Below are positions 17,801-26,593 of a DNA stretch of 64,000 nucleotides, piece after piece; the first letter of the stretch is position 1; every line of letters begins with the position of its first letter. A program made the translations under genes and the position numbers. The stretch is from Ahrensia sp. (lineage in GTDB: Bacteria; Pseudomonadota; Alphaproteobacteria; Rhizobiales; Rhizobiaceae): the NCBI GenBank assembly GCA_002698425.1, contig NZXU01000120.1, positions 1-64,000 on the forward strand. Reading direction: 5' to 3'. The notes beneath the pieces were generated by a model. It made no database searches. It was not told the DNA's origin and saw only the letters and a list, made by a program, of their open reading frames with translations.

Positions 17801-20024
17801 GCACGAGTTCGACGCCGATAAGGTTTGGATAGGTAAAACGCCAACCACGGCGGAGATCGGACCATACCCTGTGACTGAGAACACTCGACAGAATCTGTGC
17901 CGCGTTGATCCGGTTGGCTCCCTTGATCGTCGGGTCCGCCATCCAGAAACGCCGGACAGCTTCGTTCTCTACAGTGAAGCCCAACGCCTGTTGAACCTTT
18001 AGGCCGAATTCATCGCTTGAAAGCCCGTTCACATCAGAGTCGAGAATCGCACGCAGTATCGCTCCACGAAGAAGTGTTACGAAAACTGCGTCGTTGAAAT
18101 GACCCGCCTGAAGTGCAGCATCCTGACGGTTGTCAGTAAAGCCCAACGTTTTTCGCTTTTCCTTCGAAACGCCGCTGTCAGCGTCGTTCAACGCTTTGAG
18201 CATAGCCGTCACGATCGTCGTCGTTGCAGAGCTTCGTCCTTCAGCGGTCAAACCTGCAAGCTTGTTGCGTTCGCGACGCTGCGGCACCGGTTGGTCACCA
18301 CAAGCCAAGCAGAAGCCAAACCGGCCAGGCAGAAACCAGAAGCTTTCGCCATCCTCGCCGACGCGCCCATCCAGCTTGACTTCAATGGCTCGCGGCATCT
18401 GCTTTCTGCGGCTTGCGCGAAGAACCGAACTCCCGCCTCTCTGCTCCTGCCAGTCTTCAGGATATGTCTCGGCATCACCTGAGAACTTAAAACTGTCGCT
18501 GGGCACTTCTGTCGGAGTCAGATAGCCCGCAACAGCAGACTCATCCCTTTCGCTGGATGGCTCCTCGTCCACGTCCCTTGGCAGAACCGAAAGGCCTTCT
18601 CCGTCCTCAACCAAGGTCACGGAGTGATATTCCTGCCCACACTCCCGGCAGAAACGCGTCGGGTAGAGGCGAGCCTCGGGATCTTGCGGATCGTTTCGCT
18701 GTCCCTCCAAGTAGACGTTTCGAGGCTTCGTTTTCAGGGTCGTGTGTATTTCACCAGGGCCGGAGATAAACCGATGAAGCTTGAAAGCCATGAAGGCGTT
18801 CTTTGCGGCCCCTCCGCGCTCCTCTTCCGGCAACGCCATCACACTCAGAAACTCCGCCAAGCGTTTGCCTGAGGTTTCGGGATCCAAATCTGATGCAGAT
18901 GCGAGAGCCTCGGCTGCGCGTGTGATGGTTTCTGGCTTTCGGCGCTTCCGGCTTTTGGCTTCATCGATGCCAAGTTCAAGCTCGGTCCACACCGCCAAAG
19001 GGTGTTGAAACAAAACGTCGTCCGTCAGGTTCTTATCAAGCTGCTGCGTGACTGCTGAAGCCAGCCTGGGGCGGATGTCGTCCAAGGAAAGTCTCGGGTC
19101 GGTGGCTCGTCGCAGGCTTTCTTCAATAACCGCCTCTGGCCCGATGCTTGAACCGAAGAGGCGGGAAGCAACGCGTGCCACCTCTAACTTCGCATTTGCC
19201 GCGATGTCGTCGCTCACCATAGTTGCCGACGTTCCAATGCAGATAGGGTCATTTCCATCTCTGCATCTTTCGCGCAGACGACGGACGAGAATTGCCACAT
19301 CCGCTCCTTGCCGGCCGCGATAGGTGTGCAACTCATCGAGGACGATGAACTCGATACCTCGAGCATTCTCGATCACACGCCGATCCAGGTCATCCTGTCG
19401 GGTCATGAGCAATTCGAGCATCATGTAGTTTGTCAGCAGAATGTCTGGCGGATTGCTGGCGACGCTACGCCGTTCGGTATCGCTCTCCTGGCCGGTGTAT
19501 CGAGCGATCGTGGGGCGTAGGTTTTCGGGCAGATCGGATTGCTCCAGAAACTTCTGTATTTCCTTGATTTGGCTGTTGGCCAAGGCGTTCATGGGGTAGA
19601 CGACAATGGCACGAGTGCGCGCTTTCTCACCCGCAAGCCGGGCACGGATTGCGCGGTCGACGATCGGCACAAAGAAGCACAGCGACTTGCCCGACCCCGT
19701 GCCCGTCGTCACCACAAAGCTCTGCCCGCGCTTTGCATTCGATATCGCTTCGTCCTGGTGCTTGTGAAAGCGAATTGGCTTGCCATCAATCCTGAAGACA
19801 TCCGCAGTTTGAGACGTAACCACCCCATCCAAAGATAGCTGGTCTACACCATGCCCCTGTTCGTAAGCCGGGTTGATCGACAGGAGCGGATCAGGCCAGA
19901 ACTCGCCTTGCGCGTATTCGCGATCGATCTGGGTCTTGAGATCTTCAGATCGGATCGTGGTGAAGGAACGCGAGAAGGCCGCATAATCGTCGATGAGTTT
20001 TCGGTCGAAATCGAAGGCCTTCAT
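14850..20024 (-). CDS. giant DEAD-like helicase with C-terminal DUF1998 (DruE/DrmA-DrmB-like)
   Basis: At 1724 residues this is the largest protein in the window and the first gene of the operon. Walker A GTGSGKS lies near residue 110, the Walker B box is DELH at 230-233 within DELHTYRGRQGAD, then IGTSATM. The second motor half carries MELGVDISALNAVYLRN and AQRAGRAGRSG. Three cysteine clusters are visible: FCRECGQEYHS, a CPSCG...CHAC zinc ribbon, and the DUF1998 signature CVKGCYRCLLSYYNQ near the C-terminus. This is the MrfA/DrmB/DruE lineage; length and layout fit DruE of Druantia or a DrmA-DrmB fusion. It likely unwinds or tracks DNA. The start ATG follows GGAAACGAG. Confidence 0.88.
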   Translation of the reverse strand: MKAFDFDRKLIDDYAAFSRSFTTIRSEDLKTQIDREYAQGEFWPDPLLSINPAYEQGHGVDQLSLDGVVTSQTADVFRIDGKPIRFHKHQDEAISNAKRGQSFVVTTGTGSGKSLCFFVPIVDRAIRARLAGEKARTRAIVVYPMNALANSQIKEIQKFLEQSDLPENLRPTIARYTGQESDTERRSVASNPPDILLTNYMMLELLMTRQDDLDRRVIENARGIEFIVLDELHTYRGRQGADVAILVRRLRERCRDGNDPICIGTSATMVSDDIAANAKLEVARVASRLFGSSIGPEAVIEESLRRATDPRLSLDDIRPRLASAVTQQLDKNLTDDVLFQHPLAVWTELELGIDEAKSRKRRKPETITRAAEALASASDLDPETSGKRLAEFLSVMALPEEERGGAAKNAFMAFKLHRFISGPGEIHTTLKTKPRNVYLEGQRNDPQDPEARLYPTRFCRECGQEYHSVTLVEDGEGLSVLPRDVDEEPSSERDESAVAGYLTPTEVPSDSFKFSGDAETYPEDWQEQRGGSSVLRASRRKQMPRAIEVKLDGRVGEDGESFWFLPGRFGFCLACGDQPVPQRRERNKLAGLTAEGRSSATTTIVTAMLKALNDADSGVSKEKRKTLGFTDNRQDAALQAGHFNDAVFVTLLRGAILRAILDSDVNGLSSDEFGLKVQQALGFTVENEAVRRFWMADPTIKGANRINAAQILSSVLSHRVWSDLRRGWRFTYPNLIGVELVRPVFLGLDELASDAEAISGAPRVLGDMDAESREQLLYKLLFSMIEGLAVAAGSLDPLQLDGLKERSGPMLAPPWSIDPSEELRMQAALVLVSPPRRGATRRDDLLILKAGPKSGLARALNRPSVLGQRLKEHEYLEMMEWALRSLESYGIVRQMTTAADIPGWQVLPTALRLAKGPSVEDPARSSNSFFHQLYADVAAELRSGPSTLMGMEAREHTAQVSNDQRIWRECRFRYEDDDKAKIEQDRADMVKAGEGTEFLPALFCSPTMELGVDISALNAVYLRNVPPTPANYAQRAGRAGRSGQAAVITTYCAAQSPHDQYFFRKRMEMVAGSVRPPALDLANEELVKAHLHAVWLSTSGQPLSADIPDVLDLTEDQFPIRKEIRDVMSAPDLEVRAIAPMRQIIDAITDHFDGPPPDWLEDTEDYVRRVANEAFGRFDHAFRRWRDLYASAQLQMEETQAKLRQTGLSMKDRRALEAQERAASQQVGILENGKATNGSDFYTYRYLATEGFLPGYNFPRLPLYAFVPATISNKQAAYLQRARFLAISEFGPLSLIYHEGRAYRVHKVKLPPGSVSADGQTVATGQIFICPSCGAAHTEERNKCHACDASLAGALPIRKTFRIDNVETAPAERITANDEERVRQGFDVRTVFAWPRKNGALDLTEVRLLREGETIATLQYANSADIMRLNLGLKRRADKSIMGFGINPANGRWVSADPQNGDDDTPDQAAPERIVPIVQDRKNALLIRFSEPRSWSQTALATLQHAMLRGIEVVFQLEEGEVLGEPLPSRDERQTILLYEATEGGAGVLGQIVREPGILREVMSEALSIMHYDGVDQALSAEDVTHLSNQDDAECVKGCYRCLLSYYNQPDHEVIDRTDQDALTLILALATADVAEGKVRATDDDWLDAFEEAGLKRPDGSPFSFGDTEITYVWAADYVGATTQALDEEGRAEASRKGWEIVELQEDLSKGVPASLIELLGGLA

Positions 20025-20426
20025 TACACTCGTTTCCTAGAACAGAATCACAGTTGCACTTTGCGAGGTGGTCGCAAACGTCACGCACCGTAGGCCGAGT
20101 TGCAAGTCCCTCGAAAATCAATCCAAGGTGGACCAACTCCGCCGGTCATGGGTATTTCGTAAACGGCCGCTGACGGCAGAGCGTAGAAGGAATCTATTCG
20201 CCCAACGAAACCTTCTGTATCGTCGCGCTGCAGGTGTTCTTGATGGCATTCTCCATCCATAATTTTCTTGCCCCAAGAATCCGCTGCGCATTCGCCAACT
20301 GTGGATCTTCGATGCCGGGAATTCTCAAATATCTGTCAAGCCGAGATTGTTTCTTCAGCTCGGAGTCGAATCGAGTGCTTCAAGCATCAGTCCTCGACCA
20401 TGCCCTCATCGGAAAGAATGGGGCGT
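20025..20426. other. divergent promoter region of the defence-like operon
   Basis: 402 bases separate the start of the giant helicase from the unknown gene to the right. Both genes read outward, so both promoters should lie here. It is AT-richer than the flanking genes. I could not fix a convincing -35/-10 pair, operator or small gene. The 322-residue open frame starting at 20268 extends into it, but its first 53 residues look unconserved. Confidence 0.45.
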
Positions 20427-21236
20427 GAAATGGAAGCCGTTGTGCAAGTCTCGCGCCGCGACTTCATCGAAGCTTTGAAACCACTCAAACGGCTCAGTCC
20501 CGCCGGCCACCCGGAAGAGGCAATTGTCTCATACCGCGACGGCGGCCTCCAAATAACAATGACCGGCTACTCGGTCGGCTTCACGATAGATGGCGATTGG
20601 CCGCTTGAAGTGCGTGTGCCGTCTTGGTTCATCATAGGACACGCAAAGAAACCTCCGGCGACCGATCCGATCCAGATAGCGTGGACAGCCGACCGATTTC
20701 GTGTTGCGCAATCGCAAGTGAGAGGCACAGCTCAGGCTATCGGTAGCGCCGGCATTTCGTTGCCAATACAACCGACGCAGCGACAACTGGTTGAGATTGG
20801 GCTTAAATACGAGCAAGCGCAGATAGAGAAGGCCGGTTTAGCCCGGCTGGCAGCTGGCGCGCGCGAAGATATGCGAAGTCGCGCGAGTAAAGCGGCAGCA
20901 CACCTCGAGCCATTTGGCATCAATGCCGAAGACATCTTGAAGATGCTGGAGGAAAAACTCAGTCCCCCTCAAAAAGACAGATATGAAAGCAGACCGGCGC
21001 AGCTCGGCAGAAGACCTCGGAATAACACCGAAAAGAACGAAACAGGCGGCGATCTGTTTTCGTTCGTCCCTAAGAGCAACGAGCCTCAGCGTCCGCTCGA
21101 TGGTGATACGATAGAGTCGGAAGCAGATGGACCATTTGGGTGTATTTGTCCTCGCTACGGTAAACCTCCCTGCAGCCAGATTCCTTGTGTAACCGAAGCG
21201 AAGCTTGCGGCTCGACGAGGAGAAATTCTCGAGTAG
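20427..21236 (+). CDS. uncharacterised protein, possible clamp-like N-terminal domain and Cys-rich C-terminus
   Basis: 269 residues from the chosen ATG (MEAVVQVSRRDFIEAL); starts at 20418 or 20268 are possible and ribosome sites are weak. The first 120 residues alternate beta strands (AIVSYRDGGLQITMTGYSVGFTI, then LEVRVPSWFII), a pattern that reminded me of a sliding-clamp subdomain; this is a guess. A helical middle and a polar linker follow. The C-terminal end has CICPRYGKPPCSQIPC, four cysteines in 16 residues, perhaps a small metal site. It is transcribed away from the helicase operon across a shared promoter region. No function can be assigned. Confidence 0.55.
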   Translation, partial: EMEAVVQVSRRDFIEALKPLKRLSPAGHPEEAIVSYRDGGLQITMTGYSVGFTIDGDWPLEVRVPSWFIIGHAKKPPATDPIQIAWTADRFRVAQSQVRGTAQAIGSAGISLPIQPTQRQLVEIGLKYEQAQIEKAGLARLAAGAREDMRSRASKAAAHLEPFGINAEDILKMLEEKLSPPQKDRYESRPAQLGRRPRNNTEKNETGGDLFSFVPKSNEPQRPLDGDTIESEADGPFGCICPRYGKPPCSQIPCVTEAKLAARRGEILE

Positions 21237-21410
21237 CGACGAACATGTTCTAGAGTAGGACTACGACACCGAATGCGACGTGCTTCACGTTGCGACCACA
21301 CGGGCCCGGGAGCGTCTGTGGCCACCGGAATGCGAACGCTCGTTGGAGTTACTCAGAGAATTTCTTGTCGCTGAGTAGCCCACTTGTGGGGAGATTCTCT
21401 GTAACAAGCA

Positions 21411-22196
21411 ATGACAGTCAGGACCGTGACCAAATACGCAAAAATAACAGACTTCCTACAAACGCTTGAAACGTCCGCCCGACGCATGACATTTGCCGAG
21501 ATCGAAAGCATCCTCGATTTTCACTTGCCTGCAAGCGCCAGGCGATATCAGGCATGGTGGGCGAACAATCCGATCGACGGTAGGCAGTCGATGTCTTGGC
21601 TGTCGGCAGGCTGGCAAACCGAACATCTCGATCTCGCGAGCGAGACTGTTTCGTTTCGACGAAGCGACAACATCCGAACTGCGAGCATAGGCCCATCCGA
21701 CGAAAAAACCATTCGCTCAACGCAGAAATCTAATACCGGCGTTGATATCGATCAGTTGCCTCATGCCACCGATGGCAGCGTTTCGATCAACGCATCGATG
21801 AATTGGAAGCAGCTTGGCGCGATCACGCTCGACGACGACATGAAACTCTCATTCCCCGATGCGCCTGCCATTCCAGCTCTGTATCGGTTGCGCCTTTCAA
21901 GCGCCACCGGGACCCGTCATTACATTGGTGAAGCCGTGAACCTACGCCGGCGTTTCGGCAACTACCGAAATCCCGGTCCGACACAGCAGACAAGCATCCG
22001 CATCAATGAAGTGCTCTCAACTCACTTGGACGCCGGCGGGGAGGCGCTGGTAGATCTTGTCGTATCCGGCATCAACTTGCTTGTGGGCGGTCAGGAGCTT
22101 GCGGTCGACCTGACGGACAAGGCGGTGCGACGTATGCTCGAACAGATGGCGGTCGTCGCCAATGCTGCGATCGATATCGAAAGCCTCAACCGATGA
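21411..22196 (+). CDS. DUF7662-like and GIY-YIG-like domain protein
   Basis: A 261-residue two-domain protein. Residues 8-83 (YAKITDFL, MTFAEIESILDFHLPASARRYQAWWANN, SWLSAGWQTE) match the small DUF7662-type domain I recall from bacterial accessory proteins. Residues 155-225 look like a GIY-YIG nuclease: ALYRLRL supplies the first motif, TRHYIGEAVNLRRRFGNY the YIG motif with basic helix, then PGPTQQTSIRIN. GIY-YIG enzymes cut DNA using a Tyr-Arg-Glu set, but I cannot place the catalytic Glu with certainty. It is the last gene before the putative island end. A 174-base gap without gene or strong terminator separates it from its left neighbour. Confidence 0.65.
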   Translation: MTVRTVTKYAKITDFLQTLETSARRMTFAEIESILDFHLPASARRYQAWWANNPIDGRQSMSWLSAGWQTEHLDLASETVSFRRSDNIRTASIGPSDEKTIRSTQKSNTGVDIDQLPHATDGSVSINASMNWKQLGAITLDDDMKLSFPDAPAIPALYRLRLSSATGTRHYIGEAVNLRRRFGNYRNPGPTQQTSIRINEVLSTHLDAGGEALVDLVVSGINLLVGGQELAVDLTDKAVRRMLEQMAVVANAAIDIESLNR

Positions 22197-22326
22197 CGTT
22201 ATCTACCTCTGGCACGAATTATCCACATAATCGACTGACAAAATTTCGCTCGTAACAATGTTACAAAGCGCGCAACCACAGAGATATAATTGCAAATAAA
22301 ATCAATAATTTATGCGCAGAAGGCTT

Positions 22327-22352
22327 GAGTTCAAATCTCTCCGGCAGCACCA
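22327..22352 (+). repeat. tRNA 3'-end remnant, probable attachment-site scar of the island
   Basis: These 26 bases read as the 3' end of a tRNA: GAG of the T-stem, T-loop TTCAAAT (22330-22336), T-stem strand CTCTC, acceptor strand CGGCAGC, discriminator A and CCA. The two bases before GAG no longer pair with the T-stem (TTGAG against CTCTC) and no anticodon or D arm precedes it, so it is not a gene. Integrases using tRNA genes leave exactly this kind of direct repeat at the far end of the inserted DNA. The switch from AT-rich accessory DNA to high-GC core genes falls here. The intact tRNA, starting GCTGCCG, should lie left of this window. Confidence 0.65.
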
Positions 22353-22423
22353 TTCCAACCGCGTTTTGCGATACGCTCGCAACGCGATGGGACCGAACTC
22401 CCCCTCGGCGAACGTTTCGACTC

Positions 22424-23569
22424 TCAACCCCAACCTTTTTCGCGAATCTCCGCATCATGTTCGCCGAGTTTCGGCGAAGGCCGCCCCGAAACGGGCGCCG
22501 GCGCGCCCTCGAAAAGGATCGGGGTGCGCAGGCCGGGGACGCCGCCCGGCGCGATCTGCATGCCGCGATGGACGACCTGAGGATCGGCGAGCACGTCTTC
22601 GACCGTGTTGATCGGCCCGGCCGGGACGATCGCCTTTTCCAGCGCCGCGAGAAGATCGTCGCGCGCCCACGCCTTTGTTCTGTCGCTCAGCAACGCCGTC
22701 AGCGCATCGCGGTGTTCGACCCGTACGGCATTGGTCGCAAAGCGCGGATCGGCGGCAGCACCGTCAAGCTCCAGCACCTGGCACAGACGCGCGAACTGGC
22801 CGTCATTGCCGACGGCGACGATCAGCCAGCCATCGGCGGTCTCGAAGGTCTGGTAGGGCGCGATATTGGGATGCGCATTGCCGAGCCGGTGCGGCGCGAC
22901 GCCGGAGGCGAGGTAGTTCATAGCCTGGTTGGCGAGGACCCCGGTCATGCTGTCGAGAAGCGCCATGTCGACATGCTTGCCCTTTCCGGTCTGCTGCCGT
23001 TCGGCCAATGCCGCCTGGATGGCGATGACGCCGTAAAGCCCGGTGAAGATATCCGCGAAAGCGACGCCGATCTTCTGCGGTTCGCCGGCAGGATCGCCGG
23101 TCAGGTCCATGATCCCGCTCATGCCCTGGATCAGGAAATCATAGCCCGCGCGCGCCGCATAGGGCCCGTCCTGGCCGAAGCCGGTGACGGAGCAGTAGAC
23201 GAGCCCCGGATTGGTCGCCGACAGGCTCGCATAATCGAGGCCGAACTTCGCAAGCCCGCCGACCTTGAAATTCTCGATGACCACATCCGCCCCGGCGGCA
23301 AGACCGCGCACCATGTCGAGATCGTCGGCATTCCGGAAATCGGCGATCACGGACCGTTTTCCCCGATTGCAGGCATGGAAATAGGCGGCCGCTTTTTCGC
23401 CGTCCCGCTCGATGAAGGGCGGCCCCCACTGGCGCGTATCGTCGCCCTGCGGACTCTCCACCTTGATGACGTCGGCGCCGAGATCGGCAAGCGTCTGGCC
23501 GATCCATGGACCGGCGAGGATGCGCGCCAGTTCCAGCACGCGAAGACCCGTGAGCGGCGCCTCGCTCAT
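22424..23569 (-). CDS. class III (CaiB/BaiF, Frc-like) CoA-transferase
   Basis: A 381-residue CoA-transferase family III enzyme that would move CoA between carboxylic acids through an aspartyl-CoA thioester. The opening GLRVLELARILAGPWIGQTLADLGADVIKVE, the catalytic-Asp region ARAGYDFLIQGMSG and GKGKHVDMALLDSM are all typical. The ATG at 23569 was chosen over an upstream start at 23656 because family similarity begins at MSEAPLTGLRVLEL. It stands alone between the island end and the cyclic-di-GMP gene. The substrate cannot be read from the sequence; formyl-, succinyl- or crotonobetainyl-type transfers are all possible. Confidence 0.88.
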   Translation of the reverse strand: MSEAPLTGLRVLELARILAGPWIGQTLADLGADVIKVESPQGDDTRQWGPPFIERDGEKAAAYFHACNRGKRSVIADFRNADDLDMVRGLAAGADVVIENFKVGGLAKFGLDYASLSATNPGLVYCSVTGFGQDGPYAARAGYDFLIQGMSGIMDLTGDPAGEPQKIGVAFADIFTGLYGVIAIQAALAERQQTGKGKHVDMALLDSMTGVLANQAMNYLASGVAPHRLGNAHPNIAPYQTFETADGWLIVAVGNDGQFARLCQVLELDGAAADPRFATNAVRVEHRDALTALLSDRTKAWARDDLLAALEKAIVPAGPINTVEDVLADPQVVHRGMQIAPGGVPGLRTPILFEGAPAPVSGRPSPKLGEHDAEIREKGWG

Positions 23570-23717
23570 CGGCTGGCCTGTCCCGGCTTGTGGAAAACTT
23601 CGAGGATCTGCATGCGGCGCATGATGAGAAACTTCGCGTAGACAATCGTGCGCCATGCATGTCGCGCCGGCCGCGCGATGTCCAGCGTCACGGCCGAATT
23701 ATCGGCGCGGCCCTGCC

Positions 23718-26420
23718 CTACCTCGCAAGCCGAAGCCCCTGTCCGGCTGTCCCGCGGCGCTCCGGATCGCGCCAGCGTTCCTGGCGGACGAACTCGATCA
23801 ACTCGTCGGACGGCATCGGCACCGCGAAGGCGAAGCCCTGCAGCGTGTCACAGCCGAGATCGCGCAGGATCGCGGCGTGCTCTGCGGTCTCCACGCCTTC
23901 GGCGACGACCTTGATCCCGAGCGCCTGGCCGATCTCGATAATCGAGGCGACGAGGCGGCGCTGGCTGTCCGAACCGGTAATCGGCGTGACTAGCCGCCTG
24001 TCGATTTTCAGCCGGGACGGGTGAAGATTGATCAGGCTGATGATCGAGGCATAGCCGGTGCCGAAATCGTCGATCTCGATATCGATTCCCAGTGTCTCCA
24101 GGCGGTCGATATTGCCCGCGATCACGTCGTTGCCCTCGTCGAGGAAGATTGACTCGAGCAGTTCGAAGGACAGTATTCCCGGTTCGATCGAAAGGCCGTT
24201 GAGGCGGCTGATCAGGTCGGCGTCGTGCAACTGGCCGGCCGAGACATTGACCGACATTTTCGGGATCGAGATGCCGGCCGCCTTCCAGCGGGTCGCCTGC
24301 CACAGCGTCTGTTCGAGGATAGTGCGGTCCAAAAGCGGCACGACATTCAGCTCGTCCGCGATCTTCAGGAAACTGTCGGGCGTCAGCACGCCTTCCGTGG
24401 GATGCTCCCACCGGGCAAGCGCCTCAACACCGACGATATCGAGCGTCCGCGCATCGAATTGCGGCTGGAAATAGGGCAGGAATTCCTGCCGATCGAGCCC
24501 GTTGAGGATGTCGTCGGCCACCCGCTTGTTGCGCACGATCTCGGCTTTCAGCGTTTCGGAGAAGAACTCGAAACGATTGCGGCCGTTGCTCTTGGCCCGG
24601 TAGAGCGCGATGTCGGCATCGATGAGCAGGCGCTGGCCATATCCGCTTTCGCCGGCATCCGCCAGCGCCACGCCGATCGACACGCCGAAACGGCATTCGT
24701 GGTTCTCATAGGGCACCGGCTGGCGCATCTCCTCGACGATGCGGTCGGCCAGAGACGACAATTGCCGCTCGTCCGTCGGCGAGGTGATAGCGATCACGAA
24801 TTCGTCGCCGCCGATCCGGGCGACGAAATCGTCGGAACGCGTATTCGCCTTCAGGATGGAGGCCGCATGGACCAGCATGGCGTCGCCGGCGGCGTGACCC
24901 AGCGTGTCGTTGATATGCTTGAAGCGGTCGAGATCGATATGCAGGAGCGCCGTGATCGTCCGACCGGCGCGGCCATTGAGAAGCTGCTCGTCGAGGAAAC
25001 GCCGGTTCGGCAGGCCGGTCAGGCTGTCATGCAGCGAATTGCGCTCCATCTGGGCGCGCGCGTCCTCAAGTTCGCGGTTGCGGAACTCCGCATTGCGTTT
25101 CGCCGCCATCAGATGCGTCTTGAGCTGGATATCCGACGACACGTCCCAGTTGACGCCGACGATGTAGCGCTGGCCGTCGAGGTCGTTGTGAATGGCGCCG
25201 ATCGCCCGGATCCAGCGGGTCGTTCCGTCGAAAACCACCCGGAATTCGGAATTGTAGGTGTTGCCGGTGGAAATCGCTTCGGCGAATTCCTCTTCGGCCC
25301 GCTCCAGATCGTCGGGATGCAGCGCGGCCGACCAGTAGTCGTATTTGGTCGGATCCTCGTCCTCGGGAACGCCGTAGAGTTCCTTCATGCGATCGTCCCA
25401 TTTCATCTCGTTCGTATCGAGATTGAGCTCCCAGATGCCGATTTTCGATGTGTCGAGGGCAAGCTTCAGCCGTTGCGAAAGCTTTTGCATCTGGTTTTGC
25501 CGCCGGCTGAGTTCGCGGATATGCGTGCGGCGCTGGTCGTAGAGCAGACCGGCGATCAGAATGGGCAGGATGACGAGCAGACCGGCGATCAGGATGAGGG
25601 AGCGGAACCCCCATGCATTGGCGGGCCTTGCAGACCAGCCATCCGTCGGGATGGCCGCGATGCGCCAGCTTCCGGTCGGCAGCGATATGGTCGACACGAC
25701 CGGATCCTCGTTGAAAACGCCCGGCCGGCCATAAAAGACCGTGCTGTCGGACGAAAGTGCGTCGCGCCCGGCAATGGCGATTTCGATGGGGCTATCCGGG
25801 ACGAGAAGATCGCTATCCTCGTAGAGCTGCTCGACATCGATCACGGCGGATACGAGACCCCAGAGACGCTTGGAGCCGTCCTCCGCTTCCATGAAAACGG
25901 GAAAGCGACCGATGAAGCCCTGCCCGCCCTGGAGCAGATTGACCGGTCCGGCAAGCACCATGTGCCGGGATTCCACCGCCCTGAGCGCCGCATCGCGTTG
26001 CTGTTCGTTTTCCCGGTAGTCGAGCCCGATCGCTTTCTCATTGCCTTCGATCGGATACATCAGCCGGACCACGAGGTCGGGAGCCGCGGCGATGTTGCGC
26101 AATTGCGAGCGATTTCCGAGCAGGCCGGAAGCGACGCGGCTGAATTGCGCCTGATCCATATCGGGCTCGGCGGCGATAACGGCCACGAGGCCGCGGACCA
26201 GTTGAAGATTGCTGTTGATATTGCCTTCGAGCTTGGCGCGGACCAGGCCGAGCTGTTCGCTGACATCGGCGCGCATTTGCTGATTATGGACCAGCCGGTT
26301 CTGATACTCTGCAAAAAGCCCCATGACGACAGTCACGGCGAGCGCGATACCGACGGCGACGACGCTTGGTCTGAATATCGATCGGTCGATTTTCAGTCGG
26401 CTAACGGAAAATCCCGGCAT
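23718..26420 (-). CDS. CHASE-PAS-GGDEF-EAL cyclic-di-GMP turnover protein
   Basis: A 900-residue inner-membrane signalling protein. Between two membrane helices (about 12-34 and 282-304) lies a periplasmic CHASE sensor domain containing GLDYRENEQQRDAA. Next come a PAS domain (about 320-440), a GGDEF domain with intact GGDEF in RIGGDEFVIAI, and an EAL domain with VEALARWEHP, DDFGTGYAS and VVAEGVE. Both catalytic motifs look functional, so it could make or degrade cyclic-di-GMP; the EAL half often dominates. The ATG at 26420 (MPGFSVSRLKIDRS) is preferred over an upstream start. A small extracytoplasmic ligand is expected for CHASE. Confidence 0.9.
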   Translation of the reverse strand: MPGFSVSRLKIDRSIFRPSVVAVGIALAVTVVMGLFAEYQNRLVHNQQMRADVSEQLGLVRAKLEGNINSNLQLVRGLVAVIAAEPDMDQAQFSRVASGLLGNRSQLRNIAAAPDLVVRLMYPIEGNEKAIGLDYRENEQQRDAALRAVESRHMVLAGPVNLLQGGQGFIGRFPVFMEAEDGSKRLWGLVSAVIDVEQLYEDSDLLVPDSPIEIAIAGRDALSSDSTVFYGRPGVFNEDPVVSTISLPTGSWRIAAIPTDGWSARPANAWGFRSLILIAGLLVILPILIAGLLYDQRRTHIRELSRRQNQMQKLSQRLKLALDTSKIGIWELNLDTNEMKWDDRMKELYGVPEDEDPTKYDYWSAALHPDDLERAEEEFAEAISTGNTYNSEFRVVFDGTTRWIRAIGAIHNDLDGQRYIVGVNWDVSSDIQLKTHLMAAKRNAEFRNRELEDARAQMERNSLHDSLTGLPNRRFLDEQLLNGRAGRTITALLHIDLDRFKHINDTLGHAAGDAMLVHAASILKANTRSDDFVARIGGDEFVIAITSPTDERQLSSLADRIVEEMRQPVPYENHECRFGVSIGVALADAGESGYGQRLLIDADIALYRAKSNGRNRFEFFSETLKAEIVRNKRVADDILNGLDRQEFLPYFQPQFDARTLDIVGVEALARWEHPTEGVLTPDSFLKIADELNVVPLLDRTILEQTLWQATRWKAAGISIPKMSVNVSAGQLHDADLISRLNGLSIEPGILSFELLESIFLDEGNDVIAGNIDRLETLGIDIEIDDFGTGYASIISLINLHPSRLKIDRRLVTPITGSDSQRRLVASIIEIGQALGIKVVAEGVETAEHAAILRDLGCDTLQGFAFAVPMPSDELIEFVRQERWRDPERRGTAGQGLRLAR

Positions 26421-26593
26421 GGCGTCCTTGCAAAGTCTTGGATTCCGTAGAGGCCTCCCGGCATCGCGGAATCCGAATGCACCCCGCGCAACCTTACGCG
26501 GCAAGTCGAAACAAATGCCTAAGATGCGATGCCGAATGCTGATGCAGGCCGCAACGGACCGGATTTCGACGGTCTTGCCGCCGGACGGTCGCC

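Noticed and set aside
22265..22355. Complete tRNA gene near 22.3 kb
   Set aside because: Only the T-loop, one T-stem strand, the acceptor strand and CCA are present; the upstream 60 bases are AT-rich with no anticodon or D arm and no matching 5' acceptor strand.
24225..26450. 741-codon plus-strand open frame
   Set aside because: It lies entirely opposite the CHASE-PAS-GGDEF-EAL gene, whose domains are intact. High-GC codon bias produces such antisense shadows.
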